A DNA stretch of 64,000 bases from Microbulbifer pacificus (GCF_033723955.1 NZ_CP137555.1:62001-126000), one strand, 5' to 3'. Positions 26,959-36,369 are shown, counted from the stretch's first letter. Numbers and translations: made by a program. The notes: generated by a model from the sequence alone, not told the origin.

Positions 26959-29302
26959 AGCTCAAGAGCGTCTTCGACTCGATATTCGCGGGGTGGTACA
27001 GGGGGTCGGCTTTCGCCCGTTTATCTATAAACTCGCCATGGCTTGCCGTCTGAACGGCTGGACCGCCAATAATGGCACCGGTGTCAGAGTGGAAATAGAA
27101 GGGAGCCGCGCGGACCTACGTCGATTCCTGGAAACATTGCCGCTGGAAAAACCCGCACTTGCGGAAATCGAGTACCTTTCAAGCACACCCATCCCGCTTC
27201 AGCAGGCTAGGGGTTTCCACATCTGCACCAGCGAAACCGGCACCGAGGTTGCGGCGGTACTTCCTCCGGACCTCGCGCCCTGCGAGGACTGCCTGCAGGA
27301 AATTTCCGATCCGGAAAACCGCCGCTTTCGCTACCCATTTACCAATTGCACACGCTGCGGCCCGCGTTTCAGTATTGTCGAGCGGTTGCCCTACGACCGC
27401 GCCCGCACCGCCATGAAGCATTTCCCGTTGTGCGCCGCCTGTGAACGCGAATACCGCGACCCTGGCAACCGGCGCTTTCACGCCGAACCAATAGCATGTC
27501 CGGATTGCGGGCCGGCTCTGACGTTGCTGGACCAGTTTGGCAATGCGCTCGCGGAACGGGACGATGCTCTGCGACAGGCAGTCTCGGCAATCCGCGCCGG
27601 CAAGATTGTTGCGCTAAAAGGCGTCGGCGGTTTCCAGTTACTGGTGGATGCCGCCAATACCACCGCTGTAAAGCGGCTGCGGGATCGCAAGTGTCGCCCC
27701 CACAAGCCATTCGCACTAATGTACCCGGACATACAGAGCCTGCAGGCTGACTGCGTTACCTCGACGGAGGAAGAAGCCCTACTGTGCGCCCAGCAACGAC
27801 CAATATTGCTGCTGAAAGCTAAAGCACAGTCACAAGCCGTTATCAGTCCCGAGGTGGCGCCGGCAAATCCGAACCTCGGCGCGATGCTGCCGAGTTCGCC
27901 ATTGCACTATTTATTGCTGCAATCGTTGCAGCGACCACTTATCGCCACGAGTGGCAACCTGTCTGGTGAGCCGATCTGTATCGACAATGCCGAGGCAGTC
28001 CAGCGGCTCGGTAAAATTGCCGACCTGTTTTTGCTCCACGACCGCGCCATCCTGCGCCCGCTGGACGATTCCGTGGTGCGGGTGATGGGGGGGCAGCCCG
28101 TGCTGTTTCGCCGTGCGCGCGGCTATGCACCGCTGCCGCTGCCATTACCGGATACCTTAAGCTGTGACGAGCCATTGCTTGCGCTTGGTGCCGATCTTAA
28201 AAATTGCGTAGCGGCCTGCTGCGGTAATACCGCCTATCTCGGCCCCTATGTCGGTGACTTGCAGGACCGCAGCGCGCAGCGACAGTTTGAGCGCGCCATT
28301 GCCGATATCGCCCACCTGCACGGCCTGACACCAGCGAATCTGCTGTGCGATCGACACCGGGGTTATATTTCGAATCGCTGGGCCCGCCAGCAATGGTCAG
28401 AACATGGTGGAGAGAAGACCGCGGGAGCGCTGGAGATTCAACACCATGTCGCGCACTTTTTTTCCTGCATGGCAGAGCATCAGTACCGCGGCTCGGCGGT
28501 GGGAATCAGCTGGGACGGCACCGGGTTCGGGGAAGACGGTAGCGTGCGCGGCAGTGAGTGCCTGTACTGGAACGGCCGCGATGCCGTAAAGCGCATCGCG
28601 AGTTTACGCGACTTCCCGCTACCCGGCGGTGAAAGTGCGATCCATGACCCACGCCGAATCCTCGCCGGTATGCTGTATGAATGCCTCGGAGAGCGCGCAT
28701 TTTCATGTGTACTACTGCAGAACAAATTCGACACCACCGAATTATCCATTGTGCGCACCATGCTCAAGCGCGGGATCAACACGCCGCGCTGCTCCAGTAT
28801 GGGACGGCTGTTTGATGCCGTAGCGGTAATTCTGGGGTTGGTCGATTCCGTCAGTTTCGAAGGTCAGGCGGCGATGGCGGTTGAGTTTGCGGCGGAGCCT
28901 TCCGCTAGCGAGATCTGCTATCCCTTCTCTATAGAAGATACAAGCCAGGCAAGCTGCACCCTCGACTGGGCACCGATGGTGCTGGCACTGCTGGATCAAG
29001 AGGATTGCGGACTTTCCGTCGCTGACCGCGCTTGCGCCTTTCACAACACCCTCGCACAAATGGTGCAGGCCGCCGTGCACCGCGCCGGCGAGCGGCATGT
29101 CTTTCTGTCCGGCGGGGTGTTCCAGAACAAACGCCTGCTGGAAAACACCGCCGGGCTTTTGCGGCACAACGGCTTTCACGTGCACTGCCACAGCAAGGTG
29201 CCGCCCAATGATGGTGGCATTGCCCTCGGGCAGCTGTATTACGCCCGCTGTATGGCCGATTGCCGGGTAGCCAGCGACGAGGGCAGTGCGATATGTGTCT
29301 AG
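26942..29302 (+). CDS. hypF: Carbamoyltransferase HypF
   Basis: HypF makes the thiocarbamate that becomes the cyanide ligands of the active site. The order seen is: an acylphosphatase domain with RGVVQGVGFRPFIYKLA; two zinc fingers, CEDC...CTRC and CAAC...CPDC (about residues 110-185); a YrdC-like ATP/carbamoyl-phosphate domain starting KGVGGFQLLVDAANT; and a Kae1-like domain with HHVAHFFSCMAEH and VFLSGGVFQNKRLLENT near the end. Length of about 786 residues is normal. GTG at 26942 has a GGAG site seven bases upstream and is preferred to ATG 26948 or TTG 26936. It overlaps hypA by 17 bases. Confidence 0.93.
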   Translation: MPMNAEAQERLRLDIRGVVQGVGFRPFIYKLAMACRLNGWTANNGTGVRVEIEGSRADLRRFLETLPLEKPALAEIEYLSSTPIPLQQARGFHICTSETGTEVAAVLPPDLAPCEDCLQEISDPENRRFRYPFTNCTRCGPRFSIVERLPYDRARTAMKHFPLCAACEREYRDPGNRRFHAEPIACPDCGPALTLLDQFGNALAERDDALRQAVSAIRAGKIVALKGVGGFQLLVDAANTTAVKRLRDRKCRPHKPFALMYPDIQSLQADCVTSTEEEALLCAQQRPILLLKAKAQSQAVISPEVAPANPNLGAMLPSSPLHYLLLQSLQRPLIATSGNLSGEPICIDNAEAVQRLGKIADLFLLHDRAILRPLDDSVVRVMGGQPVLFRRARGYAPLPLPLPDTLSCDEPLLALGADLKNCVAACCGNTAYLGPYVGDLQDRSAQRQFERAIADIAHLHGLTPANLLCDRHRGYISNRWARQQWSEHGGEKTAGALEIQHHVAHFFSCMAEHQYRGSAVGISWDGTGFGEDGSVRGSECLYWNGRDAVKRIASLRDFPLPGGESAIHDPRRILAGMLYECLGERAFSCVLLQNKFDTTELSIVRTMLKRGINTPRCSSMGRLFDAVAVILGLVDSVSFEGQAAMAVEFAAEPSASEICYPFSIEDTSQASCTLDWAPMVLALLDQEDCGLSVADRACAFHNTLAQMVQAAVHRAGERHVFLSGGVFQNKRLLENTAGLLRHNGFHVHCHSKVPPNDGGIALGQLYYARCMADCRVASDEGSAICV

Positions 29303-29535
29303 GCATACCCGGGCGTGTCGAGGAAATCCTCAATCTCGCCGCGCTCGAGCGCACGGCACGGGTCAGCTTCGGCGGTATTACCAAGGACATCAATATTGCC
29401 TATGTGCCGGAAGCTGTTGTGGGGGATTATGTGATCGTGCACGTGGGGTTTGCCATCAGCCGCGTCAATGAGCAGGAAGCCCAACGAATATTCGATTATC
29501 TCGGGCAGCTCGGTGATCTGGAGGAACTGGAATAA
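29293..29535 (+). CDS. hypC: Hydrogenase assembly chaperone HypC
   Basis: This is an 80-residue HypC/HybG/HupF-family protein starting MCLGIPGRV, in which Cys2 is the essential residue that binds HypD and the iron centre. It carries the Fe(CN)2CO unit from HypD to the large-subunit precursor. The start at 29293 overlaps the end of hypF by 10 bases. Later parts (VGDYVIVHVGFAISRV) form the OB-fold strands of the family. hypD follows after three bases. Confidence 0.92.
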   Translation: MCLGIPGRVEEILNLAALERTARVSFGGITKDINIAYVPEAVVGDYVIVHVGFAISRVNEQEAQRIFDYLGQLGDLEELE

Positions 29536-29538
29536 CCC

Positions 29539-30702
29539 ATGAAATTCCTGCACGAATATCGCCAGCGCCAGGACATTGAGCGAGCTGCACGCGTAATCGC
29601 GAAAATCACCACCCGCCCCTGGACGATCATGGAAGTGTGCGGTGGGCAGACACACGCGATCGTCAAATACGGTCTGCAACAGTTCCTGCCATCGGCGATT
29701 ACACTGGTGCACGGTCCCGGCTGCCCGGTGTGCGTCACCCCGCTGGAGATCATCGATCAGGCCATCGCCATTGCCTCGCGGTCGGACGTCATATTCTGTT
29801 CTTTCGGCGACATGCTGCGGGTGCCGGGCAGTGCGCACGATCTGCTCACAGTGAAGGCCCGGGGTGGGGATGTGCGCATGGTTTATTCCCCGCTGCACGC
29901 GCTGGCTATCGCCAGGCAAAATCCCCAGCGCAAGGTGGTGTTCTTCGCCGTCGGATTTGAGACCACCGGGCCCGCCAATGCCATGGCCGCGTTCCTCGCC
30001 CGTGAGCAAGGCCTGCGAAATTTTTCCCTGCTGGTATCCCAGTTTCTGGTACCCCCCGCCATAGCGGCAATCAGCGGCGCCACCGATTCACAGGTTGATG
30101 GGTATCTGGCCGCCGGTCATGTGTGCGCGGTGACCGGCTTCGAGTCCTACAATGTACTAGCAGATAACTTCAAAGTGCCGATCGTGGTAACCGGGTTTGA
30201 GCCGCTGGATATTCTCCAGGGAATCTTGATGGTCGTGCGGCAGCTCGAACGCGGGGAATACCTGGTACAAAACCAGTATGCGCGTGCCGTAGCGCGCACC
30301 GGTAACCAGCGGGCGCAGGACATGCTGCGGCAGGTGTTCGAGGTCACTTCACAGACCTGGCGCGGCGTTGGCGAAATTCCCGCAAGCGGCCTGCGCCTGC
30401 GCGCGCCATTTTCTGCGCTGGATGCCAGGCAACTTTTTGCCGGCGAAAGGTCGTCCCCGTGTGATACCAGTGGCTGTATCAGCGGCGAGATCATGCAGGG
30501 GCGCAAAAAACCGATCGAGTGCCCGCATTTTGGCCAGCGCTGCCAGCCTCAGCATCCATTGGGGGCGCCGATGGTGTCGTCCGAGGGCCCGTGCGCCGCC
30601 TATTACCGCTACCGTACCCGGGTGATCACCAGCGACGCTATAAACAATCAAACCAATACCTCAGCCAACAATTTAGCCAACACCTCAGCCCATGAATATT
30701 GA
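29539..30702 (+). CDS. hypD: Hydrogenase formation protein HypD
   Basis: HypD is the [4Fe-4S] scaffold on which Fe(CN)2CO is built. Conserved parts are [15 protein letters not shown] near residue 33, the [10 protein letters not shown] motif with the reactive cysteines near residues 57-66, [12 protein letters not shown], and the C-terminal cluster motif [18 protein letters not shown] with PxHFGQRC. The core ends around residue 363. A further 23 residues, [18 protein letters not shown] at the very end, are low-complexity and contain NTSA twice. This tail overlaps the hypE start by 11 bases and is probably not functional. GGAGGAAC upstream serves as ribosome site. Confidence 0.93.
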   Translation: MKFLHEYRQRQDIERAARVIAKITTRPWTIMEVCGGQTHAIVKYGLQQFLPSAITLVHGPGCPVCVTPLEIIDQAIAIASRSDVIFCSFGDMLRVPGSAHDLLTVKARGGDVRMVYSPLHALAIARQNPQRKVVFFAVGFETTGPANAMAAFLAREQGLRNFSLLVSQFLVPPAIAAISGATDSQVDGYLAAGHVCAVTGFESYNVLADNFKVPIVVTGFEPLDILQGILMVVRQLERGEYLVQNQYARAVARTGNQRAQDMLRQVFEVTSQTWRGVGEIPASGLRLRAPFSALDARQLFAGERSSPCDTSGCISGEIMQGRKKPIECPHFGQRCQPQHPLGAPMVSSEGPCAAYYRYRTRVITSDAINNQTNTSANNLANTSAHEY

Positions 30703-31729
30703 TTGTCCGCTTCCCGTTGATACCGAAGAGACCATTCGCCTCGGTCACGGCAGTGGCGGTGAGCTGAGCCAGAAATTGTTCCGCGACTACATCCATCCCT
30801 ACATCAAAAATCCCTGGTTGGACCGGTTGCACGATAGCGCATGTCTGCCATTTGCCGGTGGGCGGCTGGCGTTCACCACGGATTCTTTCGTGGTCTCGCC
30901 GTTATTTTTCCCCGGCGGCAATATCGGTGAACTCGCGGTTTACGGCACCGTCAATGATCTGGCGATGAGCGGGGCGCGCCCGATGTATTTGAGCTGCAGC
31001 CTGGTCCTCGAAGAGGGGTTGCCCCTGAAAACCCTGGCGAGAGTGATGGCGTCAATGGGGCGCGCTGCCGCACAAAGCGGTGTGCAGCTGGTCACCGGCG
31101 ACACCAAGGTAGTGGAGCGGGGAAAGGGTGATGGCTTGTATATCAATACCGCCGGGGTCGGGGTGTTGGAACACGAACGAGCGATTGAACCCGGGGCCAT
31201 ATGCGCCGGCGATCGGATACTCCTGTCTGGCGATATCGGCCGTCACGGTATGGCGGTGATGGCGAGTCGCGAAGGGCTCGCGTTCGATACGCCGTTGCAA
31301 AGCGATTGTGCACCGCTACATGGACCGGTTCATGACCTGCTGGAGGCAGGTATCCGGGTGCACTGCCTGCGGGATCTCACCCGCGGTGGCCTTGCCACGG
31401 CACTGGTGGAACTGGCGAGAGCACGGGGCGCATCCTTTGTGCTGCAGGAAAGCGCGGTACCGATCTGCGCGTCGGTGGAGGGGGCGTGCGAGCTGTTGGG
31501 GCTGGATCCCTTCTATGTGGCCAACGAAGGGCGCTTTGTGGTGTTTGTGGCGCCGGAGGATGAACCGGCGGCGCTGGACATATTGCACCGCCATACGGTG
31601 TCTGCGGCAAGCCGGACCATAGGGCAGGTGACCGCCGTAGGCCGCCCAGACGTAGTCCTGACGAATGTCCTCGGCTGCGAGCGTCTGCTCGACCTGCTTC
31701 CGGGGGAGCAGTTACCGCGCATTTGCTGA
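30692..31729 (+). CDS. hypE: Carbamoyl dehydratase HypE
   Basis: This is a 345-residue HypE of the AIR synthase/ThiL fold. The N-terminus has [15 protein letters not shown], the ATP-binding core has [22 protein letters not shown], and the protein ends in PRIC. The terminal cysteine receives the carbamoyl group from HypF, is dehydrated to thiocyanate and donates cyanide to the HypCD-bound iron. The end matches the invariant PR(I/V)C of the family. It is the last gene of the hydrogenase operon. No hypB follows, as a convergent recombinase gene starts 27 bases later. Confidence 0.94.
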   Translation: MNIDCPLPVDTEETIRLGHGSGGELSQKLFRDYIHPYIKNPWLDRLHDSACLPFAGGRLAFTTDSFVVSPLFFPGGNIGELAVYGTVNDLAMSGARPMYLSCSLVLEEGLPLKTLARVMASMGRAAAQSGVQLVTGDTKVVERGKGDGLYINTAGVGVLEHERAIEPGAICAGDRILLSGDIGRHGMAVMASREGLAFDTPLQSDCAPLHGPVHDLLEAGIRVHCLRDLTRGGLATALVELARARGASFVLQESAVPICASVEGACELLGLDPFYVANEGRFVVFVAPEDEPAALDILHRHTVSAASRTIGQVTAVGRPDVVLTNVLGCERLLDLLPGEQLPRIC

Positions 31730-31756
31730 GGGCGAAGTCTTAAGGCATCGAAATGG

Positions 31757-32842
31757 CTAGTCGATGTCCTCCAGTGCGGCCATTTTTTCCATCAGTGTTG
31801 TCGTTGCATTGTCGGTGAGTCGCTGACCTTCCTCGATGTACTCCCACACTGTGGCATCGCTTTTCCAGCCCCCCTGTTTCTTGATCAACTCAAAATCCAC
31901 CTTCTCTCGTGCGGCGGAAGTAGAGAGACCGCGGCGAAAGCTGTGGCTGCTCAGGCTTGCCACAAAATCAAAACCGCATTCTGTACCCAGCTGCTTGAGC
32001 AACTGATTGATGGCCCCGGGATTTAGCGGCTTTTGCTGCACCTGGTCCCAGCGGTTTACCGCGCGGAACACCGGCCCCTCTTTTATACCCGCAGTATCAA
32101 GCCAGTTTCTGAGCGCGCTGCCCGGGCATACCGTTTTGTTGCCAAAGGGCAGGGCCCGCTGTATCCCCTGACCGGTCTGGTCTGTTTTCGAACGCGGCAG
32201 CCGCACGATCAGGCCCTCATCCTCCCACATCAGGTCCTCCACGCGGATCGCCACCAGCTCACTACGTCGAAACGCACCGAAGAATCCCATCAGTACCAGC
32301 GCCAGGTCGCGGTACTTCTTCGAGCTGTCCGGTTGCGTCCGCAAATGGCGCGCCATAGTGGCGATGTGCTCGAGGCGCAGCGCCTTCGCCTTCTGCTTGG
32401 GTCTGGCGTGAACACGGCGGATTCCGTTCATCGTTTTTTGAATCAGTGGCTCCACTGCCGGATTGGCGATGCCCTGGAAGCGGTGCCACTGGCCAATGGC
32501 GGTGAGGTGCAGGTCGAGCGTGCGCGGATTGAGTGTCTCCGCACGGCTCAGCAGGTAGTGCACCAGGGTTTCGCTGTCCGTCGGCAAGCGTCCGCCCCAT
32601 TTTTCAAACTGGCGGATCGCAGAGCGGTAGGCCTTGCGGGTGCTCTCAGAAGTGGCCGCATTCAGGTACGCCTGCACGGTCTCCCGGGAAAGTAGTGCTC
32701 TGGGTTCTGTGGAGTCTGACGGGGTCGGAGTGTTGGTCGGCAAATTTTGTGGATGATTTTTCATAATTTGGGGCATTGCCGAAGTGGTGGTTTGTGTACC
32801 GGAGCGGCGCATATTTTCGCACAGATTAAAATCATAACGCAC
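31757..32842 (-). CDS. Tyrosine recombinase / phage integrase family protein
   Basis: The up to 361-residue protein has a SAM-like core-binding domain (SRETVQAYLNAATSESTRKAYRSAI, about residues 53-130) and a catalytic domain. The first catalytic Arg is in GAFRRSELVAIRVEDL near residue 195. HSFRRG holds His and the second Arg near 303-306, and the nucleophile Tyr is likely in VWEYIEEGQ near 337. The layout resembles recombinases of transposable elements and plasmids rather than XerC/D. The start is unsure: GTG at 32842 and ATGs at 32812, 32776 and 32764 are in frame and none has a good ribosome site. A perfect inverted repeat overlaps the upstream end. No tRNA or att duplication is visible next to it. 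Confidence 0.85.
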   Translation of the reverse strand: MRYDFNLCENMRRSGTQTTTSAMPQIMKNHPQNLPTNTPTPSDSTEPRALLSRETVQAYLNAATSESTRKAYRSAIRQFEKWGGRLPTDSETLVHYLLSRAETLNPRTLDLHLTAIGQWHRFQGIANPAVEPLIQKTMNGIRRVHARPKQKAKALRLEHIATMARHLRTQPDSSKKYRDLALVLMGFFGAFRRSELVAIRVEDLMWEDEGLIVRLPRSKTDQTGQGIQRALPFGNKTVCPGSALRNWLDTAGIKEGPVFRAVNRWDQVQQKPLNPGAINQLLKQLGTECGFDFVASLSSHSFRRGLSTSAAREKVDFELIKKQGGWKSDATVWEYIEEGQRLTDNATTTLMEKMAALEDID

Positions 32843-32860
32843 GATAAGTGTTATTATCGT
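32841..32860. promoter_or_regulatory. Perfect inverted repeat at the recombinase start
   Basis: ACGATAA-GTGTTA-TTATCGT has 7-bp perfect arms and covers the upstream end of the recombinase gene, inside the AT-rich divergent spacer. Its place suggests an operator controlling the recombinase. Which protein binds is unknown; the neighbouring KfrA-like protein is the obvious candidate. Confidence 0.5.
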
Positions 32861-32911
32861 GGGTTATAAATTGCGAATTAAATAGCGAGCTAAAAATCGT
32901 AAATTATGTAT

Positions 32912-32930
32912 TATTACGTACCACGTAATA
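32912..32930. promoter_or_regulatory. Second palindrome in the recombinase/kfrA-like spacer
   Basis: TATTACGT-ACC-ACGTAATA is a perfect 8-bp inverted repeat, followed at once by the self-complementary TAACGTTA (32933-32940). The two share an ACGTAA/TTACGT core that recurs nearby. The spacer is much richer in A+T than the flanking genes. KfrA of plasmid RK2 represses its own promoter by binding palindromes, so autoregulation is a reasonable inference. Confidence 0.5.
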
Positions 32931-32984
32931 CGTAACGTTATTCGTGCACTAAATGATTCCAAAAAAAAACAACAGGGGGCCCAG

Positions 32985-34058
32985 ATGGCACGTATAGGCG
33001 TCAGTTACTTCGATATTGCCCAGGCAGCAGAAACTATCCGGCAGCGCGGTGACGAACCGACGGTGGACCGGGTGCGCGAGGAACTGGGCACCGGCAGCAA
33101 GAGCACCATCGCGCCGCTGCTGAAACGCTGGAAAAGCGAAACGGGAAACACCCAGCACGACGCCACGGGCCTGCCGCAAGATCTGGTGGACGCGCTCAAG
33201 GCGTTACATCTGCGCGTACAGGAAGACGCCGATCGCAAGGTGGATGCGGTGCGCGAAGAAGCGACGGCGACGGTGGAGCAGGTGAGGGCAGAACTCGCCC
33301 AGCTGCGCGCGGTACTTGCGGAGCGCACCGGCAACCTGCGGGAACTGGAGCAAAAATTGCAGGACTCTGAACAGGAGAGTCGCAGTCGCAAGCTTGCACT
33401 GGATGAAGTGCAGGCCGCACTGGTGAAAAGCGAGTACCAGCGGGAAGAGGGGAGTGCGCGGATCACTGAACTGCGTGCAAACCTCGACGAACTCAAGCAG
33501 GAAAATCGCACGGTACGCGAACATTTTGAGTTCTTTCAGCAGAGGATTGCCGACGATCGCCAGCAGGAGCGCGACCAGTTTCGCCAGGCCAATGCACAGC
33601 TCAACAGCCAGATTGCCAGCCTGAATGAGCAGCTGACGTTTGCGGGTCAGCGACTTGCCGAGCGCGAGCAAAAGATCGAGGAGCAGGGCGCCCTGCATGC
33701 TCAGCAGACCGCAGAGCTGCAAAAGACGCAGCAGGCACTGGCTGCGAATCGAGCGGAATACGACACGCTGCTACAGAGTTTTACCCGGCAACAGGCACAG
33801 CTAAGCGCGCAGCTCGAGGAGGCAGGAGGGATGCGCGACAAGATCGCCACGCTGTCGAGCAGCAATGCGGCGCTTGTCCGCGAGACGGAGCTTCAGCGTG
33901 AAACCGGCCACAAGCTCGAACGCGAGATAATGCAACAGCGCGAGGTTCTCACCGCGCTGAACACAGCGCACCAGCAAGTGCTGCAGCAGAAGGCAGAATT
34001 GCAGGGCCAATTGACCCAATTGGAACGCAAGGTATTGGCTCCGGCACCGGTCGCCTAA
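32985..34058 (+). CDS. KfrA-like DNA-binding protein with a long coiled coil
   Basis: The 357-residue protein has an N-terminal KfrA_N domain (PF11740): GVSYFDIAQAAETIRQRGDEP, then TVDRVREELGTGSKSTIAPLLKRW (residues 5-50), a helix-turn-helix-like region. From residue about 75 to 345 it is almost pure coiled coil, rich in E, Q, R and A with heptads. KfrA proteins of IncP and IncU plasmids bind their own promoters and help nucleoid-like plasmid organisation and stable maintenance. A chromosomal copy next to a recombinase points to plasmid or mobile origin. A strong AGGGGG site precedes the ATG. It is divergent from the recombinase over a 142-base palindrome-rich region. Confidence 0.85.
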   Translation: MARIGVSYFDIAQAAETIRQRGDEPTVDRVREELGTGSKSTIAPLLKRWKSETGNTQHDATGLPQDLVDALKALHLRVQEDADRKVDAVREEATATVEQVRAELAQLRAVLAERTGNLRELEQKLQDSEQESRSRKLALDEVQAALVKSEYQREEGSARITELRANLDELKQENRTVREHFEFFQQRIADDRQQERDQFRQANAQLNSQIASLNEQLTFAGQRLAEREQKIEEQGALHAQQTAELQKTQQALAANRAEYDTLLQSFTRQQAQLSAQLEEAGGMRDKIATLSSSNAALVRETELQRETGHKLEREIMQQREVLTALNTAHQQVLQQKAELQGQLTQLERKVLAPAPVA

Positions 34059-34140
34059 CCGTCACCGCAGCGATCACCGCAGCGATCACCGTCGCTTGCA
34101 GAGACATATTCGTAATAAAGCAGCAACAGGGGCAGTAACC

Positions 34141-34668
34141 ATGCAAAACACCCGCGATCACCAGCTCAGCATGAGCGTACTGATGACACCGGATATGGCC
34201 AATTTCACCGGCAAGGTTCACGGTGGTGAGCTGCTTTCCTATCTCGACAAGGTCGCCTATGCCTGCGCCAGCCGCTACGCCGGATGTTATGTAGTGACGC
34301 TGTCCGTGGACCGGGTGATCTTCCGGCAATCCATCAATGTGGGTGAACTGGTGACCTTCCTCGCGTCCGTCAACTACACCGGCAATACCTCGCTGGAAGT
34401 GGGTATCAAGGTGATCACCGAAAACATACACACCCGCGAGATACGCCACACCAACAGCTGTTATTTCACCATGGTGGCACTGGATCCAAGCGGCAAACCC
34501 ACTAAAGTGCGCCCCCTGGAACCCCTGACCCTGGTTGAAAAACAGCGATTCGAAGCGGCCGCCCTGCGCCGCAAGTTGCTGCACGAACAGGAAGCCGCGC
34601 ATATGGCGATCAAGGAAAAGGTGCGCAATCCGGACTGGCAACCGGAGCAGGAGGGGGCTACCCCATAG
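34141..34668 (+). CDS. Acyl-CoA thioesterase, YciA/BFIT hotdog type
   Basis: This is a 175-residue single hotdog domain. The conserved MTPDMANFTGKVHGGELLSYLDKVAYACASRYAG (residues 16-49) holds the central helix and catalytic Asp region (N..G.VHGG..L..LD) of acyl-CoA thioesterases. It hydrolyses acyl-CoA to free acid and CoA; chain length cannot be told. The ATG at 34141 has AGGGG ten bases upstream and is better than the upstream in-frame codon at 34096. A charged C-terminal tail ending EQEGATP follows the domain. It is 82 bases after the kfrA-like gene on the same strand, with no clear functional link. Confidence 0.88.
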   Translation: MQNTRDHQLSMSVLMTPDMANFTGKVHGGELLSYLDKVAYACASRYAGCYVVTLSVDRVIFRQSINVGELVTFLASVNYTGNTSLEVGIKVITENIHTREIRHTNSCYFTMVALDPSGKPTKVRPLEPLTLVEKQRFEAAALRRKLLHEQEAAHMAIKEKVRNPDWQPEQEGATP

Positions 34669-34774
34669 TCACGGCAGTGCGGCCGCGTGTTTCGGCGAGT
34701 GACGAAAGGACGATAAATGAGACACGCGGGGCGTCAGCCCGCCAGGCGGCACTCCTCTGGTTCAATCCAGCGGT

Positions 34775-35467
34775 TCAATCCAGCGCCTGGATATAAGACT
34801 GCAAGCGGGAAATATCCGGTATCGTCACTTGTCCGTAGGCGAACTCAATCAACCCCTGCGCTTCTATCTTTTTCAACACCGCATGGACCCCCTGGCGGGT
34901 CATACCCATCATATTGGCCAGCAGTTCCCGGGTCAGGCGAAAACTCGCCCCACCGCTATCGACACCCGACGGATTGTGCATCTGGGCAAGGAACAGTAAC
35001 CGCCGCCCGATCCGCGCCTCAGTACCCCGCAGTACGTCGTCCTGGATAATCGACATGGCAGCCCACAGTCGCCGGTTCACGAGATCGAGGGCCACGGGGT
35101 AGGCCTCCGGGTTGCGGGCAAGCAGAGACCTCAGGGCGGTTCCGGGCACATCCACAACCACACAGTCGTCATGCGCGGTAGCTCCAAATACCCGCGACAT
35201 CCCCGGGGAAAAAACGGTGTCGCCAAACCAGGCACCTACATCCAGTATTGCGAGCGTCGCCTCGCGCCCCGCGGCATTGCTGGAACAAATACGCACCCGC
35301 CCTTCGGCGACAATCGACAACTGGCTCTGCATGGAACCGGGCAGGTAGATCAGCTCATCCGCCCGGTAGGGGCGTATCCGGACAAGTGGCGCCAGCTCGG
35401 CAAAGGCCTCTTCCGGGAGGCCGCCGAGTATGGGGCAGGCCTTAAAAATGGGTATTGGGTCAATCAT
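34775..35467 (-). CDS. Crp/Fnr-family transcriptional regulator
   Basis: The start at 35467 gives a normal 230-residue Crp/Fnr protein (MIDPIPIFKACPILGGLP). Longer in-frame forms reach upstream into the promoter. Residues about 15-125 are the cNMP-type sensor domain. The dimer helix follows, then a winged helix with FRLTRELLANMMGMTRQGVHAVLKKIEAQGLI near 170-200, where MTRQGVHAVLKK is the recognition helix. The N-terminus has one cysteine only, so it is not an oxygen-sensing [4Fe-4S] FNR. The ligand is unknown. It diverges from the aldolase-HD gene pair with a symmetric dyad between them, making it the likely regulator of that pair. Confidence 0.88.
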   Translation of the reverse strand: MIDPIPIFKACPILGGLPEEAFAELAPLVRIRPYRADELIYLPGSMQSQLSIVAEGRVRICSSNAAGREATLAILDVGAWFGDTVFSPGMSRVFGATAHDDCVVVDVPGTALRSLLARNPEAYPVALDLVNRRLWAAMSIIQDDVLRGTEARIGRRLLFLAQMHNPSGVDSGGASFRLTRELLANMMGMTRQGVHAVLKKIEAQGLIEFAYGQVTIPDISRLQSYIQALD

Positions 35468-35489
35468 CGGTGCAGTGTAAACAAAAAAC

Positions 35490-35503
35490 GTCAACAAATT
35501 GAC
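35490..35503. promoter_or_regulatory. Dyad GTCAA-N4-TTGAC between the Crp/Fnr gene and the aldolase gene
   Basis: GTCAA-CAAA-TTGAC is a perfect inverted repeat in the 118-base divergent spacer. The half-sites are like FNR/CRP half-sites but in the opposite order to the FNR box TTGAC/T-N4-A/GTCAA. TTGACA at 35499-35504 could also serve as a -35 element for the rightward promoter, but a TAGAAT at 35527 is spaced 22 bases away, too far for a good promoter. Binding by the adjacent regulator is inference. Confidence 0.4.
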
Positions 35504-35585
35504 AGTGTTGTGGGCCATTCCATTCCTAGAATGTAACCGTCCGATAACAACGCAATAACAACCAGAGAATAACGAGAGAAAACCG

Positions 35586-36359
35586 ATGCACGCACCAACG
35601 CTAGCAATCTCATCCGCCAAGGGCAGGGTAAGCGACGCTGAATGGCAGCTGCGGGTCGACCTTGCCGCAGCCTATCGCCTGGTTGCCCACTTTGGCTGGG
35701 ATGAACTGATCTTCACCCATCTTTCCGTGCGCATTCCCGGCCCAGAGCACCATTTCCTGATCAATCCATTTGGCACCATGTTCGAGGAAATTACTGCCTC
35801 AAGCCTGGTCAAAGTTGATATGAATGGCGAAAAGGTAGAAGACAACCCGTTCCCGGTGAACCCTGCTGGCTTCACCATTCACAGCGCTATTCACGAGGCG
35901 CGGGAAGATGCCCAGTGCGTGATGCACACCCACACCACTGAAGGCGTAGCGGTGTCTACTCACTGTGAAGGCCTGCTGCCGATTTCCCAGCAGTCACTGT
36001 TCCCCCTGTCTGATCTCGCCTACCACGATTACGAGGGCATTGCGGTACGGGAAGACGAGAAGGCGCGCATTGTGCGCGACCTGGGCACCGCCAATTACAT
36101 GATCCTGCGCAACCACGGCCTGCTGACCTGCGCGCCGACCATCGCGGATGCCTTCCTGTCCATGTATATCCTGCAGCGCGCCTGTGAGATCCAGGTTGCG
36201 GCGCTTGCGGGGAACCGCCCGTTGACCCCGGTGCCCCAGGCCATCATCGACAAGATTCAGGGTGAAGGTAACAAGGTGACCAGCAGTAAGGGCGGCATGC
36301 TCGCGTGGCCGGGCCTTCTGCGCAAACTCGACCGTATCAATCCTGGCTACCGCGACTGA
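35586..36359 (+). CDS. Class II aldolase/adducin domain protein
   Basis: The 257-residue protein is a class II aldolase/adducin family member. The zinc ligands appear as MHTHTTEG (near residues 119-126) and RNHGLLTC (near residue 177). TGNPAG-like NPFGTMFEEITASSLVKVD and NPAGFTIHSAIHEAREDAQCV are the standard substrate-pocket regions. Enzymes of this family cleave or epimerise sugar phosphates such as fuculose-1-P or ribulose-5-P. Many members like this one have no known substrate. It begins a two-gene unit with the HD-domain gene 10 bases downstream, under a divergent Crp/Fnr regulator. Confidence 0.85.
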   Translation: MHAPTLAISSAKGRVSDAEWQLRVDLAAAYRLVAHFGWDELIFTHLSVRIPGPEHHFLINPFGTMFEEITASSLVKVDMNGEKVEDNPFPVNPAGFTIHSAIHEAREDAQCVMHTHTTEGVAVSTHCEGLLPISQQSLFPLSDLAYHDYEGIAVREDEKARIVRDLGTANYMILRNHGLLTCAPTIADAFLSMYILQRACEIQVAALAGNRPLTPVPQAIIDKIQGEGNKVTSSKGGMLAWPGLLRKLDRINPGYRD

Positions 36360-36369
36360 GGGTAAATAG

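Noticed and set aside
31730..31756. hypB or other maturation gene after hypE
   Set aside because: Only 27 bases separate hypE from the convergent recombinase gene.
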